In this document: positions 33,756 to 42,935 of the stretch, piece by piece
How positions within the stretch are numbered: the stretch's first letter is position 1
How the letters are laid out: every line of letters starts with the position of its first letter
Made by a program: the position numbers and the translations under genes
NCBI RefSeq assembly: GCF_000813965.1
Contig: NZ_JWLI01000012.1
Location: 62,001-126,000, forward strand
Reading direction: 5' to 3'
Source of the DNA: Leisingera sp. ANG-M7
GTDB taxonomy: Bacteria > Pseudomonadota > Alphaproteobacteria > Rhodobacterales > Rhodobacteraceae
Length of the DNA: 64,000 bases
Notes under the pieces: model-generated
Database searches by the model: none
What the model was told of the DNA's origin: nothing
Seen by the model: the letters and a program-made list of their open reading frames with translations, nothing else

Positions 33756-35195
33756 TCAGCTCTGGCGCCACCAGGGCCCGAAGCCAAAGGCCAGGTAATC
33801 GCGCTGATAAACAGAAGCGATCAGCGCTTCCAGCTCCGCATCATAGATATCCGCCAAGGCAAAAGGCGTCTCAGGCTCGGCTTCCGGGACCGCCTCCGGC
33901 TCCATCCGGCCCAGCTTGCGGGCCAGCGCAGGCAGGTCTTCGCCCATCTCGTCCTCGCGGATCAGCAGATCCGGCGGGCCCAGTTCGGCGAACCCGGCCA
34001 GTGCCTGGGCTTGCGTTGCCCACTCCGCATCCAGCCGCACCGGGGTTTGCCCGGCAAGGCTGGCGCGCACAAACTCCAGAAACCCGGCAAAGGCATCACG
34101 GTGCTGGGCCCGCGAATAACCGGCATCTGGCCCCGCCTCCGGAATCGGCAGTTTGAACTGTCGCCGCAGCGTGTTGCGGATCTGCCGGTAGCTGCCCTCA
34201 CCTGCATTCAGGATGCGGCGGCAGAACACCGCATGCGCCCGCGCCGCCGGGTGGCGCAGCACCGTAAAGCTGCGGAAACCCTTATTGCCGCGCTTCCACT
34301 GGCGCAGCTGTTTCTGGTTCATGCCCTGGATCAGCCCGTCCAGAGCCACATGGTCCAGGCCGGCCATCCATTGCACCACGCCGGCCTCCGGTCCGCCCTT
34401 CAGGGGCAGATACAGGATCGGCGTCACGGTCCCCGCCACGTAGCCCGGCACCGCCGGGCCGCGGCGCGGTTCGAAATTCGGGGTCCGCGTCAGATTGAAC
34501 CGGTCCATGCCGGCCAGCGCGTCCTGCATTTCTTCCGGATTGGCCACCTTGGCCAGAACCGGTGCCGGGTTCTGCCGCTTGAGACTGCTGTCAAGCGCCT
34601 CCAGTTGCTGCGGAACGCCCAGCCAGCGGGCCAAACCGTTCATCACTTCAAGGCTCTGCAAGTCTTCGTAGGCCACGTAAAACGCCGTTTGCCCCAGCGC
34701 CTGCAGCCGGTTCAGGAGGCGGACCTGGAATTCCTGCAGCGCCTCCACGTGGGCCGCGAACTCCGCTGCGTCAAACCGCGCCTTGGCGTCCTTGCGCCGC
34801 TTCACATCGGTCAGTTTCCACTGGCCGGTTTCCTGAGCGATCTTCCACGAGACATAGCTGTCGAGCGGGTTGCGGGTCAGGATGATCTTGGCACAGCGCG
34901 GATCCTCCAGCATCAGGTCCAGCACCCGCGGGTCGTGATCGTGGAAGTAGCGAAAGCCTCCCAGAACGCCTGGCTCTGCCTTGATTTCCTGGATCAGCCG
35001 CTCAGGATCCGCGTCCCGCATCGCCTGGGTCATACCCAGAATTTCTGTCCTGCTCGGATAGCCGATGAAATGCGGATTGAACGCCTCGCCATGGCATGTC
35101 AGCCGGTCAAATGCATTCAGGTTGCTTTCCAGGAAATTGGAGCCGGTCCGCATTTCGGCAAAGACGGCGAAGTAATCAAAGGAGGGCTCAGACAT
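33756..35195 (-). CDS. Double-domain sulfotransferase
   Basis: A 479-residue cytoplasmic protein with two sulfotransferase-like halves. The N-terminal half (about 1-230) resembles NodH/Stf0-type enzymes: the PAPS 5'-phosphosulfate loop EMRTGSNFL lies at residues 14-22 and the 3'-phosphate motif LTRNPLDSYVSWK at 106-118. The C-terminal half (about 255-430) resembles Sulfotransfer_2: FTVLRHPAARAHAVF near 310-324, FLEFVRASL, and IREDEMGEDLPALARKLG. It would move sulfate from PAPS to a glycan, but the acceptor is unknown. It is last in a run with two GT2-like and one GT14 gene. The nearby cysQ could clear the PAP product. Confidence 0.78.
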   Translation of the reverse strand: MSEPSFDYFAVFAEMRTGSNFLESNLNAFDRLTCHGEAFNPHFIGYPSRTEILGMTQAMRDADPERLIQEIKAEPGVLGGFRYFHDHDPRVLDLMLEDPRCAKIILTRNPLDSYVSWKIAQETGQWKLTDVKRRKDAKARFDAAEFAAHVEALQEFQVRLLNRLQALGQTAFYVAYEDLQSLEVMNGLARWLGVPQQLEALDSSLKRQNPAPVLAKVANPEEMQDALAGMDRFNLTRTPNFEPRRGPAVPGYVAGTVTPILYLPLKGGPEAGVVQWMAGLDHVALDGLIQGMNQKQLRQWKRGNKGFRSFTVLRHPAARAHAVFCRRILNAGEGSYRQIRNTLRRQFKLPIPEAGPDAGYSRAQHRDAFAGFLEFVRASLAGQTPVRLDAEWATQAQALAGFAELGPPDLLIREDEMGEDLPALARKLGRMEPEAVPEAEPETPFALADIYDAELEALIASVYQRDYLAFGFGPWWRQS

Positions 35196-35201
35196 AATGG
35201 A

Positions 35202-36902
35202 TTATCGCACCAGATAAGGTTTGCGCTGCGGCTTGGACGGGCTTGCAGGGCTGTGTTCGACCGGAAAGTCCCCCATCAGATAGGGGTGCATGCCCTGGTT
35301 CTTCAGATTCTGCAGAAACTGCCCGAAGCCTTCAAGGTCCGTCATCCTGGGGGCTTCGCTTAAATGCCGGGCCGACAGCGGACCGATTTCGTCAGCTATG
35401 GTCTGCAAAGGCTCCATCGGGGCTTCAACAAACTCTGCCATGGTCCAGATCCGCACCCGCGCCTTGGTCCATTGGGAGCGCAGGATCTGCAACTGCTTCG
35501 CTTCTCTCTGCTGCAGCCTGGCCGCCTCCTGGCGCAGTTCCGTGAAATTGCGGCTGGACTTGAACAGCGGAATCGCCCAGGCACCGCTGATGACTGAGAC
35601 CTGCGCGTTGGTATCCCGCGCCACCAGCCAGTTCACCGCCTGATTGCTGCGCGGCCCGAACTGAAAGCACTGCCTCTCGCCGCGGGTGTTCCAGATCAGG
35701 CTGGTCAGAAAGCTTTCCGGGTTATAGTCGCGCAATCCGGCGCTGCTGTTCAGGCAGCCGTTGATCAGGCTCTGCCCTTCAGAGAATTCAGCCCCATCCG
35801 GCGCGAAGATATGCCCGTGCACCTTGCTGCCGGTCGTGCGCGCCAGCCAGGTTTCGAAATCCTCGAACAGCTCGGAAAACCCTTGAAAAACCGAGTAAGG
35901 GCTTGAAGTGACCCCATTCTCGGAGCCATGGCCGGGAAACCGGCTCTGCATATAGAGGCCGGGCCGTCCGCGGGTGCGCCGCTCCACCGCCTTGGCAAAG
36001 ATCCGGTCGATCTTGCCGGGGTTCGGTTCCGTCCGCTTCATTGCCGCTGCCTGATCGCTCAGGAAGGCCTGATAGAGCCTGTTTGCATGCGGCCAGATCT
36101 TGCGCGCGACAAAACAGTCCGAGCGGCGCAAAAGCTGCAGATGATCGTCGTAGAAGATATGCGGCTTGCCCTGGAAATCGAACTTGCTCAGCGTTAGGGA
36201 GCGGCTTTCGATGTTGCTGGAGTGCAGCCGCGCCAGGGTCTGGAAATAGCTTTCATCCGGGATCCAGACCTTGCGGAAATAAGTGTCATAGACCGGGCGC
36301 TCCGGATCCTGCAGGATCGCCGTCAGGGTCTTGCGCGTCAGGCACCACCACTGGCTGCCCATATGCGGCACCAACCCGGACGGGATCCGCCGCTTGAAGC
36401 GAAGTTTGCGCTGCAGGCTGACATAACGGTCGAACAGGTAGCGGTGCTTTTTCCAGGAAAACGGGAACCGCAGCGTGAACCGCTCGTGGCTGAGACCGCC
36501 TACGATCCAGGGCACATCCGCGGTGGTGGCACTTTCGATGAAATCGGTGTCCGGGCGCACAGCCAGGTAATCGGCCAGTTCCTGCACCGGCCTCAGCGGC
36601 AGGCAAGAACCGGAGGCCAAATAGACATGGCGCACATCCGGAAACTCCGCCAGCATCACTTCCGACGCCGACTGCGAGGCCGCCACGATGCCCCAAGTAC
36701 CCCATTCGCAGCGGTGGCGCGCGGAGAACCGCACCAGCGGATTGCCATCCAGCGACTGACAGAAGCGGTCGAACACCGCACGGCTGACATTGCGGTCCAC
36801 ATGCAGCACCACCGGGCAGCCCGCTGCGGTCCAGTGGCCCACCACCTGCGCCGCGCGGTCCAGCGCCGTGTGCACCAGCATGACCACACCGACCGAATTC
36901 AT
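35202..36902 (-). CDS. GT14-like glycosyltransferase with DUF5928 C-terminus
   Basis: A 566-residue protein. Residues about 1-260 resemble the core-2/I-branching GT14 fold: VLHVDRNVSRAVF, then WGTWGIVAASQSASEVML and the HVYLASGSCLPLRPVQELADYL block that in this family corresponds to LSGxDxPL. The C-terminal 290 residues (with YSVFQGFSELFEDFETWLA and LRDYNPESFL) match the Rhodobacteraceae DUF5928 module of unknown role. No membrane segment is seen. Its start overlaps the stop of the upstream GT2-like gene by four bases and it ends six bases before the sulfotransferase gene, so all are probably one transcript. Confidence 0.82.
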   Translation of the reverse strand: MNSVGVVMLVHTALDRAAQVVGHWTAAGCPVVLHVDRNVSRAVFDRFCQSLDGNPLVRFSARHRCEWGTWGIVAASQSASEVMLAEFPDVRHVYLASGSCLPLRPVQELADYLAVRPDTDFIESATTADVPWIVGGLSHERFTLRFPFSWKKHRYLFDRYVSLQRKLRFKRRIPSGLVPHMGSQWWCLTRKTLTAILQDPERPVYDTYFRKVWIPDESYFQTLARLHSSNIESRSLTLSKFDFQGKPHIFYDDHLQLLRRSDCFVARKIWPHANRLYQAFLSDQAAAMKRTEPNPGKIDRIFAKAVERRTRGRPGLYMQSRFPGHGSENGVTSSPYSVFQGFSELFEDFETWLARTTGSKVHGHIFAPDGAEFSEGQSLINGCLNSSAGLRDYNPESFLTSLIWNTRGERQCFQFGPRSNQAVNWLVARDTNAQVSVISGAWAIPLFKSSRNFTELRQEAARLQQREAKQLQILRSQWTKARVRIWTMAEFVEAPMEPLQTIADEIGPLSARHLSEAPRMTDLEGFGQFLQNLKNQGMHPYLMGDFPVEHSPASPSKPQRKPYLVR

Positions 36903-37909
36903 GCCCAGTTCCCCTTGGACATCAGCCCCAGAATCTCAAGCTGGCGCCAATTGATGTATTTCTCGCTCCATTTGCACCACAGTTCCGGCTGATCTGCCAG
37001 CCTGGCGGCATAGGCCTTGTATTCCGCCGATCCGCCGTAGTGCTGGCGGCGGGTCAGTTCCTCCTCGGCCTTGGCGGTGAACGTGTCCAGGAACTTGGCG
37101 TGCAGCAGCATGCCGCTGGCTTTCTCTCCGCCATCGGTCTCATAGACCTGATTCAGCCCGCGCGGCAGCAAGGCATGGGTGGAGCTGGCATAGGCATAGC
37201 GCCGGTGCCATTTGACCAGCGGAATCTTGTTCAGCGCCGGTGCCTTCTTGGGCGCATCGGCAAAGAACACCCGCGCCCGCGGCCCCCCCTGGATCCACAG
37301 GTTGCCGTATTCCAGGTTGCGGCTGATGGTGTAATTGCCGCTGTCGAACCAATGGGCGATCTCCAGCGGGTTCTGCCCGGCCTGATACGGCACCTCACTA
37401 ATCCGGCCCTTGGGGTACACATCCAGAAGCATCGCCGAAAAGCTGCGGATTGCCGAATTGTCCAGCCAGTCGGTCAGCGCCCGGATCGGCCTTGTGTCGC
37501 AAAACGGGTAGATGAAGAACTCATCCGGATCGACCACCAGCACCCAGTGATCATGCGCGTATTTGCGCTTGAGGTAATTCATCCAGTCGATTCCGAAACC
37601 CGCGCGCTTGTAGCTGGCAGCGGTGTGCCACAGCGAGACATCCTCCATCCCGCGCAAGTATTCCACCGTGCCGTCGGTGGAGTCATTGTCCACGAACAGG
37701 AAATGATCGATTCCCATGCCGCGGTAGTACTGGAGGAAATAGGGCAGCCGGATCTGCTCATTGCGCATGGTGCAGACCAGCAGGATATCACTTGGCCGGA
37801 TCGCCCGGGTGTGGTCCTGCAGCGCGGTCAGCTCACCGGATTTGCGCACCGCGCGGACCAGCCGCCGCTTGCGCCGCAACCGCATCCGGTAAGAATCCCA
37901 AAGCCCCAC
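36899..37909 (-). CDS. Glycosyltransferase family 2-like protein (first of two paralogues)
   Basis: A 336-residue glycosyltransferase. The N-terminal nucleotide-binding region reads LLVCTMRNEQIRLPYFLQYYRG, then FLFVDNDSTDGT; the metal-site triad is in VVDPDEFF. The block RARVFFADAPKKAPALNKIPLVKW and the histidine in STHALLPRGL are shared with the gene at 38079. The likely start is GTG 37909 with GGAG five bases upstream, which lines up with the paralogue's beginning; a TTG at 37984 gives 25 more residues. The sugar is unknown. It probably builds a surface glycan with the neighbours. Confidence 0.83.
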   Translation of the reverse strand: MGLWDSYRMRLRRKRRLVRAVRKSGELTALQDHTRAIRPSDILLVCTMRNEQIRLPYFLQYYRGMGIDHFLFVDNDSTDGTVEYLRGMEDVSLWHTAASYKRAGFGIDWMNYLKRKYAHDHWVLVVDPDEFFIYPFCDTRPIRALTDWLDNSAIRSFSAMLLDVYPKGRISEVPYQAGQNPLEIAHWFDSGNYTISRNLEYGNLWIQGGPRARVFFADAPKKAPALNKIPLVKWHRRYAYASSTHALLPRGLNQVYETDGGEKASGMLLHAKFLDTFTAKAEEELTRRQHYGGSAEYKAYAARLADQPELWCKWSEKYINWRQLEILGLMSKGNWA

Positions 37910-38078
37910 GTTTACTCCAAACCATTTTCCAAGGAGCGCACCCACCTGCCCCGGCCTTCTGGCCACCGGCAAGTTTCCGCGCAATATGTCACGCGCTCAG
38001 TGTATTAACAATGGATTTAGAAACAGTTACGCGGGCGCACGGCGCAGCTGCAACAGTCAGGAATTCCTGTCCCTCTCG

Positions 38079-39119
38079 TTACCAGTCGACCGGCACCATC
38101 AATCCCAGCGCGGCCAACTGATCCGGCCCCTGATACCGTACCGCCCCGGCGTGCCACATATCCGGTGCACCGGTGATCCGGTCATAGTAGAAGTCAAACA
38201 GATGCGGCGTATGGAAATGCTGCTGCCGCTGCTTTTCCGTTGCCGATTTGGAAACAATCTCCGGCAGGAACTTCGTATGCAGCAGCACTCCGGAGGGCGA
38301 CGTGCCGCCCGGCCCGTCGTACAGCCCGTTCATCTGCGGCGGCAGCATGGAATGGGTGGAATTGACGTATGCGTAGCGCCGGTTCCAGCGCACCAGCGGC
38401 AGCTTGTTCAGCGTCGGCGAGTGTTCCGGCTGATCGCGGAAAAACATCCTTTCACGCGCCCCGCCCTGAACCCACAAATTGCCCTTCGGCTGCTGCCGCA
38501 CCGCCCGGTAGGGGCCTCCGTCGAACCATTGCAGAACCTCGCAGGGGTCCTGCCCCGGTGCATAGGTCTGGCTGTCCAGCGGCCCCTTGGGATACAGGTC
38601 CAGCATCAATGCGCCGAACCCTTCACGGCCGTCCTGCTCCAGCCGCTGCGTCAGGTCGCTCAGGCCGTGCGCCTCCATCCCGGAAAAGACCAGCAGCTCA
38701 TCCGCATCCACGGTCAGGCACCAGCGCCGGTGGCCGTGCCGGATCAGCAGCCAGCCCAGCCAGTCTAGGCCAAAGCGCGTGTCCCGGTAGCTGGCCTCTG
38801 TGCGCCACAGGGAGACATCCGGCTGCTCGGCCAGCATCTCAGCACTGCCGTCATCGCTGCCATTGTCCACCACAAGGAAATGCGCGGCGCCCATCCGCCG
38901 GTAATGTTCCAGAAAATAGGGCAGCCGGGTGATCTCATTGCGCAGCACGGTAAAGACCAGAACACCCTGTCCGGGGATCTCCCGGGTGCGGTCCGCCACC
39001 TTCTGCAGCTGATGGCGCGCGCGCAGGGCCCGCCAAAGCAACCGCCGCCGCTTCCACCGCAGCCTATAGGCCCCGGTGAGGCCCAGCGGCGGCAGATCAG
39101 GGGCGGCGGACTGTGCCAT
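38079..39119 (-). CDS. Glycosyltransferase family 2-like protein (second paralogue)
   Basis: A 346-residue homologue of the protein at 36899-37909. Shared blocks include VLRNEITRLPYFLEHYRRMG, FLVVDNGSDDGSA, the metal triad TVDADELLV, and RERMFFRDQPEHSPTLNKLPLVRWNRRYAYVNSTHSM. A gap of 169 bases (37910-38078) separates the two. The pair suggests duplication and different donor or acceptor use. The start ATG 39119 lies two bases after the galE stop on the same strand. Confidence 0.85.
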   Translation of the reverse strand: MAQSAAPDLPPLGLTGAYRLRWKRRRLLWRALRARHQLQKVADRTREIPGQGVLVFTVLRNEITRLPYFLEHYRRMGAAHFLVVDNGSDDGSAEMLAEQPDVSLWRTEASYRDTRFGLDWLGWLLIRHGHRRWCLTVDADELLVFSGMEAHGLSDLTQRLEQDGREGFGALMLDLYPKGPLDSQTYAPGQDPCEVLQWFDGGPYRAVRQQPKGNLWVQGGARERMFFRDQPEHSPTLNKLPLVRWNRRYAYVNSTHSMLPPQMNGLYDGPGGTSPSGVLLHTKFLPEIVSKSATEKQRQQHFHTPHLFDFYYDRITGAPDMWHAGAVRYQGPDQLAALGLMVPVDW

Positions 39120-39121
39120 CC

Positions 39122-40105
39122 TCAGCTCTCGTAATGGCCTGTCTTATGCCACTTCCAAGCGTCGGCAATCATCGTTTCCAAGGTGGAGCGGCGCGGCTCC
39201 CAGCCCAGATCAGTGATCGCGCGGGTCGATCCCGACACCAGCTTGGTGCAGTCACCCGCCCGGCGCGGGCCGGTTTTGCAGGGCACCGCCTGACCTGTCA
39301 CCGCCTCGGCCTTGTCCATCACCTCGCGCACCGAGAAACCGCTGCCGGTGCCCAGGTTGAACACCTGGCTGCCCTTGCCGTCCTCCAGCCACTTCAGGCC
39401 CAGCACATGCGCGTCCACCAGGTCGCAGACATGCACATAGTCGCGAATGCAGGTGCCGTCCGGAGTATCGTAGTCGGTGCCAAAGATGGTAAGTGCTTCG
39501 CGCTTGCCGGCAACCGCATCCAGCACCAGCGGCACCAGATGGGTCTCGGGGCGGTGGAACTCACCCACCTCCGCCTCAGGGTCGGCACCCGCTACGTTGA
39601 AATAGCGGAAGATCACCGACCGCAGCCCGTGCGCGGTGCCGAAATCCTTCAGGATATCCTCCACCGCGCGCTTGGAGGCGCCATAGGCATTCAGCGGCAG
39701 CTGCGGGGTATTTTCATCCAGCACAACATTGTCATGCTCGCCATAGGTGGCACAGGTGGAGGAGAACACGAAGTCCAGACAGCCCGCTGCCACCGCGGCC
39801 TCAATCAGGTTGAGCGACCCGCCGGTGTTGTTGGCCCAGTAACGGCCCGGCTCGCTCATCGCCTCACCGACCTGACTCAGCGCCGCAAAATGCATCACGG
39901 CAGCCGGCTGATACTTGGCGAACACTTCATCCAGGCGGGTGCGGTCAGTCAGGTCTCCCTTCTCGAAGGGGCCGAACTTGACCGCGTCCTGCCATCCGGT
40001 CACCAGGTTGTCATAGGTCACGGGCGTGTAACCCGCCGCCTTCAGCGCCTTGCAGGCGTGCGAGCCGATGTATCCGGCGCCGCCGGTCACGAGGATATTG
40101 GTCAC
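39122..40105 (-). CDS. galE: UDP-glucose 4-epimerase
   Basis: A 327-residue NAD-dependent epimerase of the extended SDR family, interconverting UDP-glucose and UDP-galactose. The motif TGGAGYIGS lies at residues 6-14, with the catalytic SSTCATYG and YGASK (Tyr, Lys) further on. The NNTGGSLNLIEA and YVHVCDLVDAH blocks are typical of GalE. The start is most likely GTG 40105 (read as MTNILVTGG); TTG 40123 is an alternative. It sits downstream of galU on the same strand and upstream of the two GT2-like genes, supplying nucleotide sugars for them. Confidence 0.93.
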   Translation of the reverse strand: MTNILVTGGAGYIGSHACKALKAAGYTPVTYDNLVTGWQDAVKFGPFEKGDLTDRTRLDEVFAKYQPAAVMHFAALSQVGEAMSEPGRYWANNTGGSLNLIEAAVAAGCLDFVFSSTCATYGEHDNVVLDENTPQLPLNAYGASKRAVEDILKDFGTAHGLRSVIFRYFNVAGADPEAEVGEFHRPETHLVPLVLDAVAGKREALTIFGTDYDTPDGTCIRDYVHVCDLVDAHVLGLKWLEDGKGSQVFNLGTGSGFSVREVMDKAEAVTGQAVPCKTGPRRAGDCTKLVSGSTRAITDLGWEPRRSTLETMIADAWKWHKTGHYES

Positions 40106-40128
40106 TGTCTCTGCCCCATGCAAACAAA

Positions 40129-40146
40129 GCCGCCCCGAAGGGCGGC
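40129..40146 (-). terminator. Hairpin with UUCG loop between galU and galE
   Basis: On the minus strand a 7-bp GCCGCCC / GGGCGGC stem closes a UUCG tetraloop and is followed by TTTGTTTG. It stands nine bases past the galU stop and may partly separate galU from galE expression. Confidence 0.65.
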
Positions 40147-40154
40147 CAGTGTGG

Positions 40155-41048
40155 TTACTGCGCGGCCTTGCCGACCTGCGCGATCTCGGTGATGTAGTTC
40201 ATCAGATCGTCCCGCAGCTCATCGCGCGCCAGCGCAAAGGCCACGGTTGCCTGCAGGAAGCCCGCCTTGGAGCCGCAATCGAACCGCTGGCCGCGGAAGC
40301 GGTAGCCGTAGACCGGCACGTCCTGGGCAATGTCTTCTGCGATCGCGTCGGTCAGCTGGATCTCGCCGCCGGCGCCCTGCTTCATCTTGTTGAGGTTCTT
40401 CAGAACCGACGGCGCCAGGATATAGCGGCCGATGACCGCCAGGTTCGACGGCGCCTCTTCCATCTTGGGCTTCTCGACCATCCCGTTGGCGGCAACCACC
40501 TGGCCCATATCGTCCTTCACGTCGAGCACACCGTAGGACGAGGTCTTCTCCGGCGGGACCTCCATCGCGGCAACCATGTTGCCGCCGGTTTCCTCATAGG
40601 CCTCGACCATCTGCTGCAGGCAGGGTTTCTCTGCCGCGATCACGTCATCCGGCAGGATCACCGCAAAGGGCTCATTGGCGATCAGGCGGCGGGCACACCA
40701 GACGGCATGGCCCAGGCCCAGCGCCTTGTGCTGGCGGATATAGGCAATCGCGCCGGATTCCATGTCGGTGCTCTTGAGGATGTCCAGCAGATCATCCTTG
40801 CCCTTCTTACGCAGTTCCTGCTCCAGAACCGGCGAGTGGTCAAAGTAGTCCTCCAGCGCGCCTTTGCCGCGCGAGGTGACAAAGATGAATTCCTTGATCC
40901 CGGCAGCGCGCGCCTCGTCGATGGCGTATTGCACCAGCGGCCGGTCGACCAGTGTCATGATTTCCTTGGGCACGGATTTGGTTGCAGGCAGGAACCTGGT
41001 GCCCAGGCCCGCAACCGGAAAAATCGCTTTGGTTACTTTTTTACGCAT
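40155..41048 (-). CDS. galU: UTP-glucose-1-phosphate uridylyltransferase
   Basis: A 297-residue nucleotidyltransferase that makes UDP-glucose. The signature AIFPVAGLGTRFLPATKSVPKEIM is present near the N-terminus, followed by ILPDDVI (metal aspartate) and the later GRYILAP and FDCGSKAGFLQA blocks of GalU. ATG 41048 (MRKKVTKAIFPVAG) is the typical start; a frame open to 41108 lacks similarity. It precedes galE and feeds the glycosyltransferases in the region. Confidence 0.95.
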   Translation of the reverse strand: MRKKVTKAIFPVAGLGTRFLPATKSVPKEIMTLVDRPLVQYAIDEARAAGIKEFIFVTSRGKGALEDYFDHSPVLEQELRKKGKDDLLDILKSTDMESGAIAYIRQHKALGLGHAVWCARRLIANEPFAVILPDDVIAAEKPCLQQMVEAYEETGGNMVAAMEVPPEKTSSYGVLDVKDDMGQVVAANGMVEKPKMEEAPSNLAVIGRYILAPSVLKNLNKMKQGAGGEIQLTDAIAEDIAQDVPVYGYRFRGQRFDCGSKAGFLQATVAFALARDELRDDLMNYITEIAQVGKAAQ

Positions 41049-41226
41049 GATGTTCTCTCTGTACTCAAATTCCGCGCAGGACACAGGCACATGCACAAGA
41101 CGCAGCAATACTCGTGCGCATCATACCCGGCTGTCTCCAAAAAAATGTGAAGCAACTGCCCGCTGCCCCCTGCTGCCGTTCAGAGGCAGCATCCCGTTTG
41201 TTCTGTTTCTCATTACCATACAGCAC

Positions 41227-42027
41227 TCATTCGAGCCCCATCTTCTTCATCATGGCTTCCAGCCGCGGCACGTCCTCCGGGTTGTTCAGCTCCCAGAACT
41301 CGCGGCCGCGCGCCTCCACCTCTACACACAGCACCTTGCGCCCGTTCTCAAGAAACCGCAGCTGCTCCAGCCCTTCGAGCCGTTCCAGCGGCCCTGTATC
41401 CCAATCAGGATACGCCGCCAAGGCATCCGGGCGGTAGGCATAGACGCCGACATGGTGAAAGACCGGCGTATTTTCGCCATCACCGTAAGCCTGACCGCAA
41501 TAAGGCACCACCTCCTTGGAGAAATAGAGCGCACTATGGTCCGCGGCAAATACTGCAGTGGTGCCGCCGACCCGGCCGGCCTTGCGGTCGGCCAGCAGGC
41601 TGTTCAGCGTCTCGCCGTTGCAGCGCAGCACCGGCGTTGCCAGCCCCATGCCCGGCGCAGCCCGAAGCCCGGCCACCAGGTCCTCGACAAACCAATGCGG
41701 TGTCAGCGGCGCGTCCCCTTGCAGATTCACCACAATCTCATAGCCGCCGCCCAGCGCCGCATGCGCCTCCGCGCAGCGCTCGGTGCCGTTGGCGCAGGTT
41801 TCAGAGGTCATCACCACCTCGGCGCCAAAACCCTCCGCGGCCTGTTTGATACGATCGTCATCCGTGGCTACGACCACCCGGTCCACACCCTGAACCGAGC
41901 AGGCCGCCCGCCAGGACCGCTCCACCAGAGAGCGCTTCTCGCCGCTGGCCCCGGTCAGCGGCACCAGCGGTTTGCCAGGATAGCGGGTGGAGGCATAGCG
42001 GGCGGGGATGACGATCAGAACGGACAT
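41227..42027 (-). CDS. kdsB: CMP-Kdo synthetase-like cytidylyltransferase
   Basis: A 266-residue 3-deoxy-manno-octulosonate cytidylyltransferase, which activates Kdo as CMP-Kdo. The signature IPARYASTRYPGKPL lies at residues 7-21, followed by VVVATDDDRI, the CANGTERCAEA block and VVNLQGDAPL (metal aspartate; the usual form is VNVQGDEP). Homologues occur in both core LPS and capsule (KpsU) contexts. It overlaps the cysQ stop by one base, and a GAAGGAAG lies in the cysQ end. The link with kdsD and the WaaA-like gene in this window supports the Kdo route. Confidence 0.88.
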   Translation of the reverse strand: MSVLIVIPARYASTRYPGKPLVPLTGASGEKRSLVERSWRAACSVQGVDRVVVATDDDRIKQAAEGFGAEVVMTSETCANGTERCAEAHAALGGGYEIVVNLQGDAPLTPHWFVEDLVAGLRAAPGMGLATPVLRCNGETLNSLLADRKAGRVGGTTAVFAADHSALYFSKEVVPYCGQAYGDGENTPVFHHVGVYAYRPDALAAYPDWDTGPLERLEGLEQLRFLENGRKVLCVEVEARGREFWELNNPEDVPRLEAMMKKMGLE

Positions 42028-42824
42028 CAGGCTTCCTTCAGTTCCACAGCTGGTGCATAGGCGATGAAGAACGGGTTCGCATAGCCCTCTTTACCGTATT
42101 TCAGCGGGGAGTGATCGTCAAAACGCACCACCTTGCCGCCAGCGCCAGCGAGCACCGCATGGCCCGCCGCGGTGTCCCACTCCATGGTGCGCCCGACCCG
42201 CGGATAGAGATCCGCCTCGCCGGTGGCAACCAGGCAGAACTTCAGCGAAGAACCGGCGCTTTTGCTGTCCTTGACGCTGTACTTATTGATGTAGTCATCA
42301 GTGGCCTGATCGCGGTGCGATTTGGACGCCACCACCATCAGCGCCGAATTGTCGCTTTCGGCGACCCGGATGGCGCGGGTCTCGCCGATGGTCTCCGGAT
42401 CAAAGGCGCCGGTCTCTTCAACCGCGCTGCCATCGGCCAGGGTAAAGAACATCCGCTGCCGCGCCGGCGCATAGACCACGCCCCGCGTCGGCACACCCTT
42501 TTCCACCAGCGCGATGTTGACGGTGAAATCGCCGCGGCGATGGATGAATTCCTTGGTGCCGTCCAGCGGGTCGACGATCAGGAAGGTTTCGCCGCGCTCC
42601 TTGTGCGAGGCCGCCTGTTCCTCGGTGACCAGCATCATGTCCGGAAACGCTGCCCGCAGCCCGGCCGAGATCAATGCATCCGCCGCCTCATCCGCTTCGG
42701 TCACGGGGCTGTCGTCGGATTTCACTTTCACGTCGAAATCGTCGGAATTGTAGATCTCCATGATCTTCGCGCCGGCCTCGATGGCCAGCTTGCGGATCAC
42801 GGGCACCAGGTTTTCATAGGTCAC
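42027..42824 (-). CDS. cysQ: 3'(2'),5'-bisphosphate nucleotidase
   Basis: A 265-residue IMPase-superfamily phosphatase that, in the CysQ group, hydrolyses PAP and relieves product inhibition of sulfotransferases and PAPS reductase. Metal-binding motifs are intact: DDSPVTEADEAAD, TEEQ, VDPLDGTKEF and WDTAAGHAVL. DPLDGTKEF with the Lys-Glu pair is typical of CysQ. The start is GTG 42824, with GGGAG upstream. Its stop overlaps kdsB by one base. The sulfotransferase 7 kb away on the same strand is a plausible functional partner. Confidence 0.9.
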   Translation of the reverse strand: MTYENLVPVIRKLAIEAGAKIMEIYNSDDFDVKVKSDDSPVTEADEAADALISAGLRAAFPDMMLVTEEQAASHKERGETFLIVDPLDGTKEFIHRRGDFTVNIALVEKGVPTRGVVYAPARQRMFFTLADGSAVEETGAFDPETIGETRAIRVAESDNSALMVVASKSHRDQATDDYINKYSVKDSKSAGSSLKFCLVATGEADLYPRVGRTMEWDTAAGHAVLAGAGGKVVRFDDHSPLKYGKEGYANPFFIAYAPAVELKEA

Positions 42825-42935
42825 GCGGGTCTCCCTGATACGGGTTTAATTGAAAATTTGCCTGTTGCCCCTTATGATCCGCAGACAGCAGAACGGCAAG
42901 CAGCCGCATCAGATAAGAGCAGAGAACGCAGGTTC

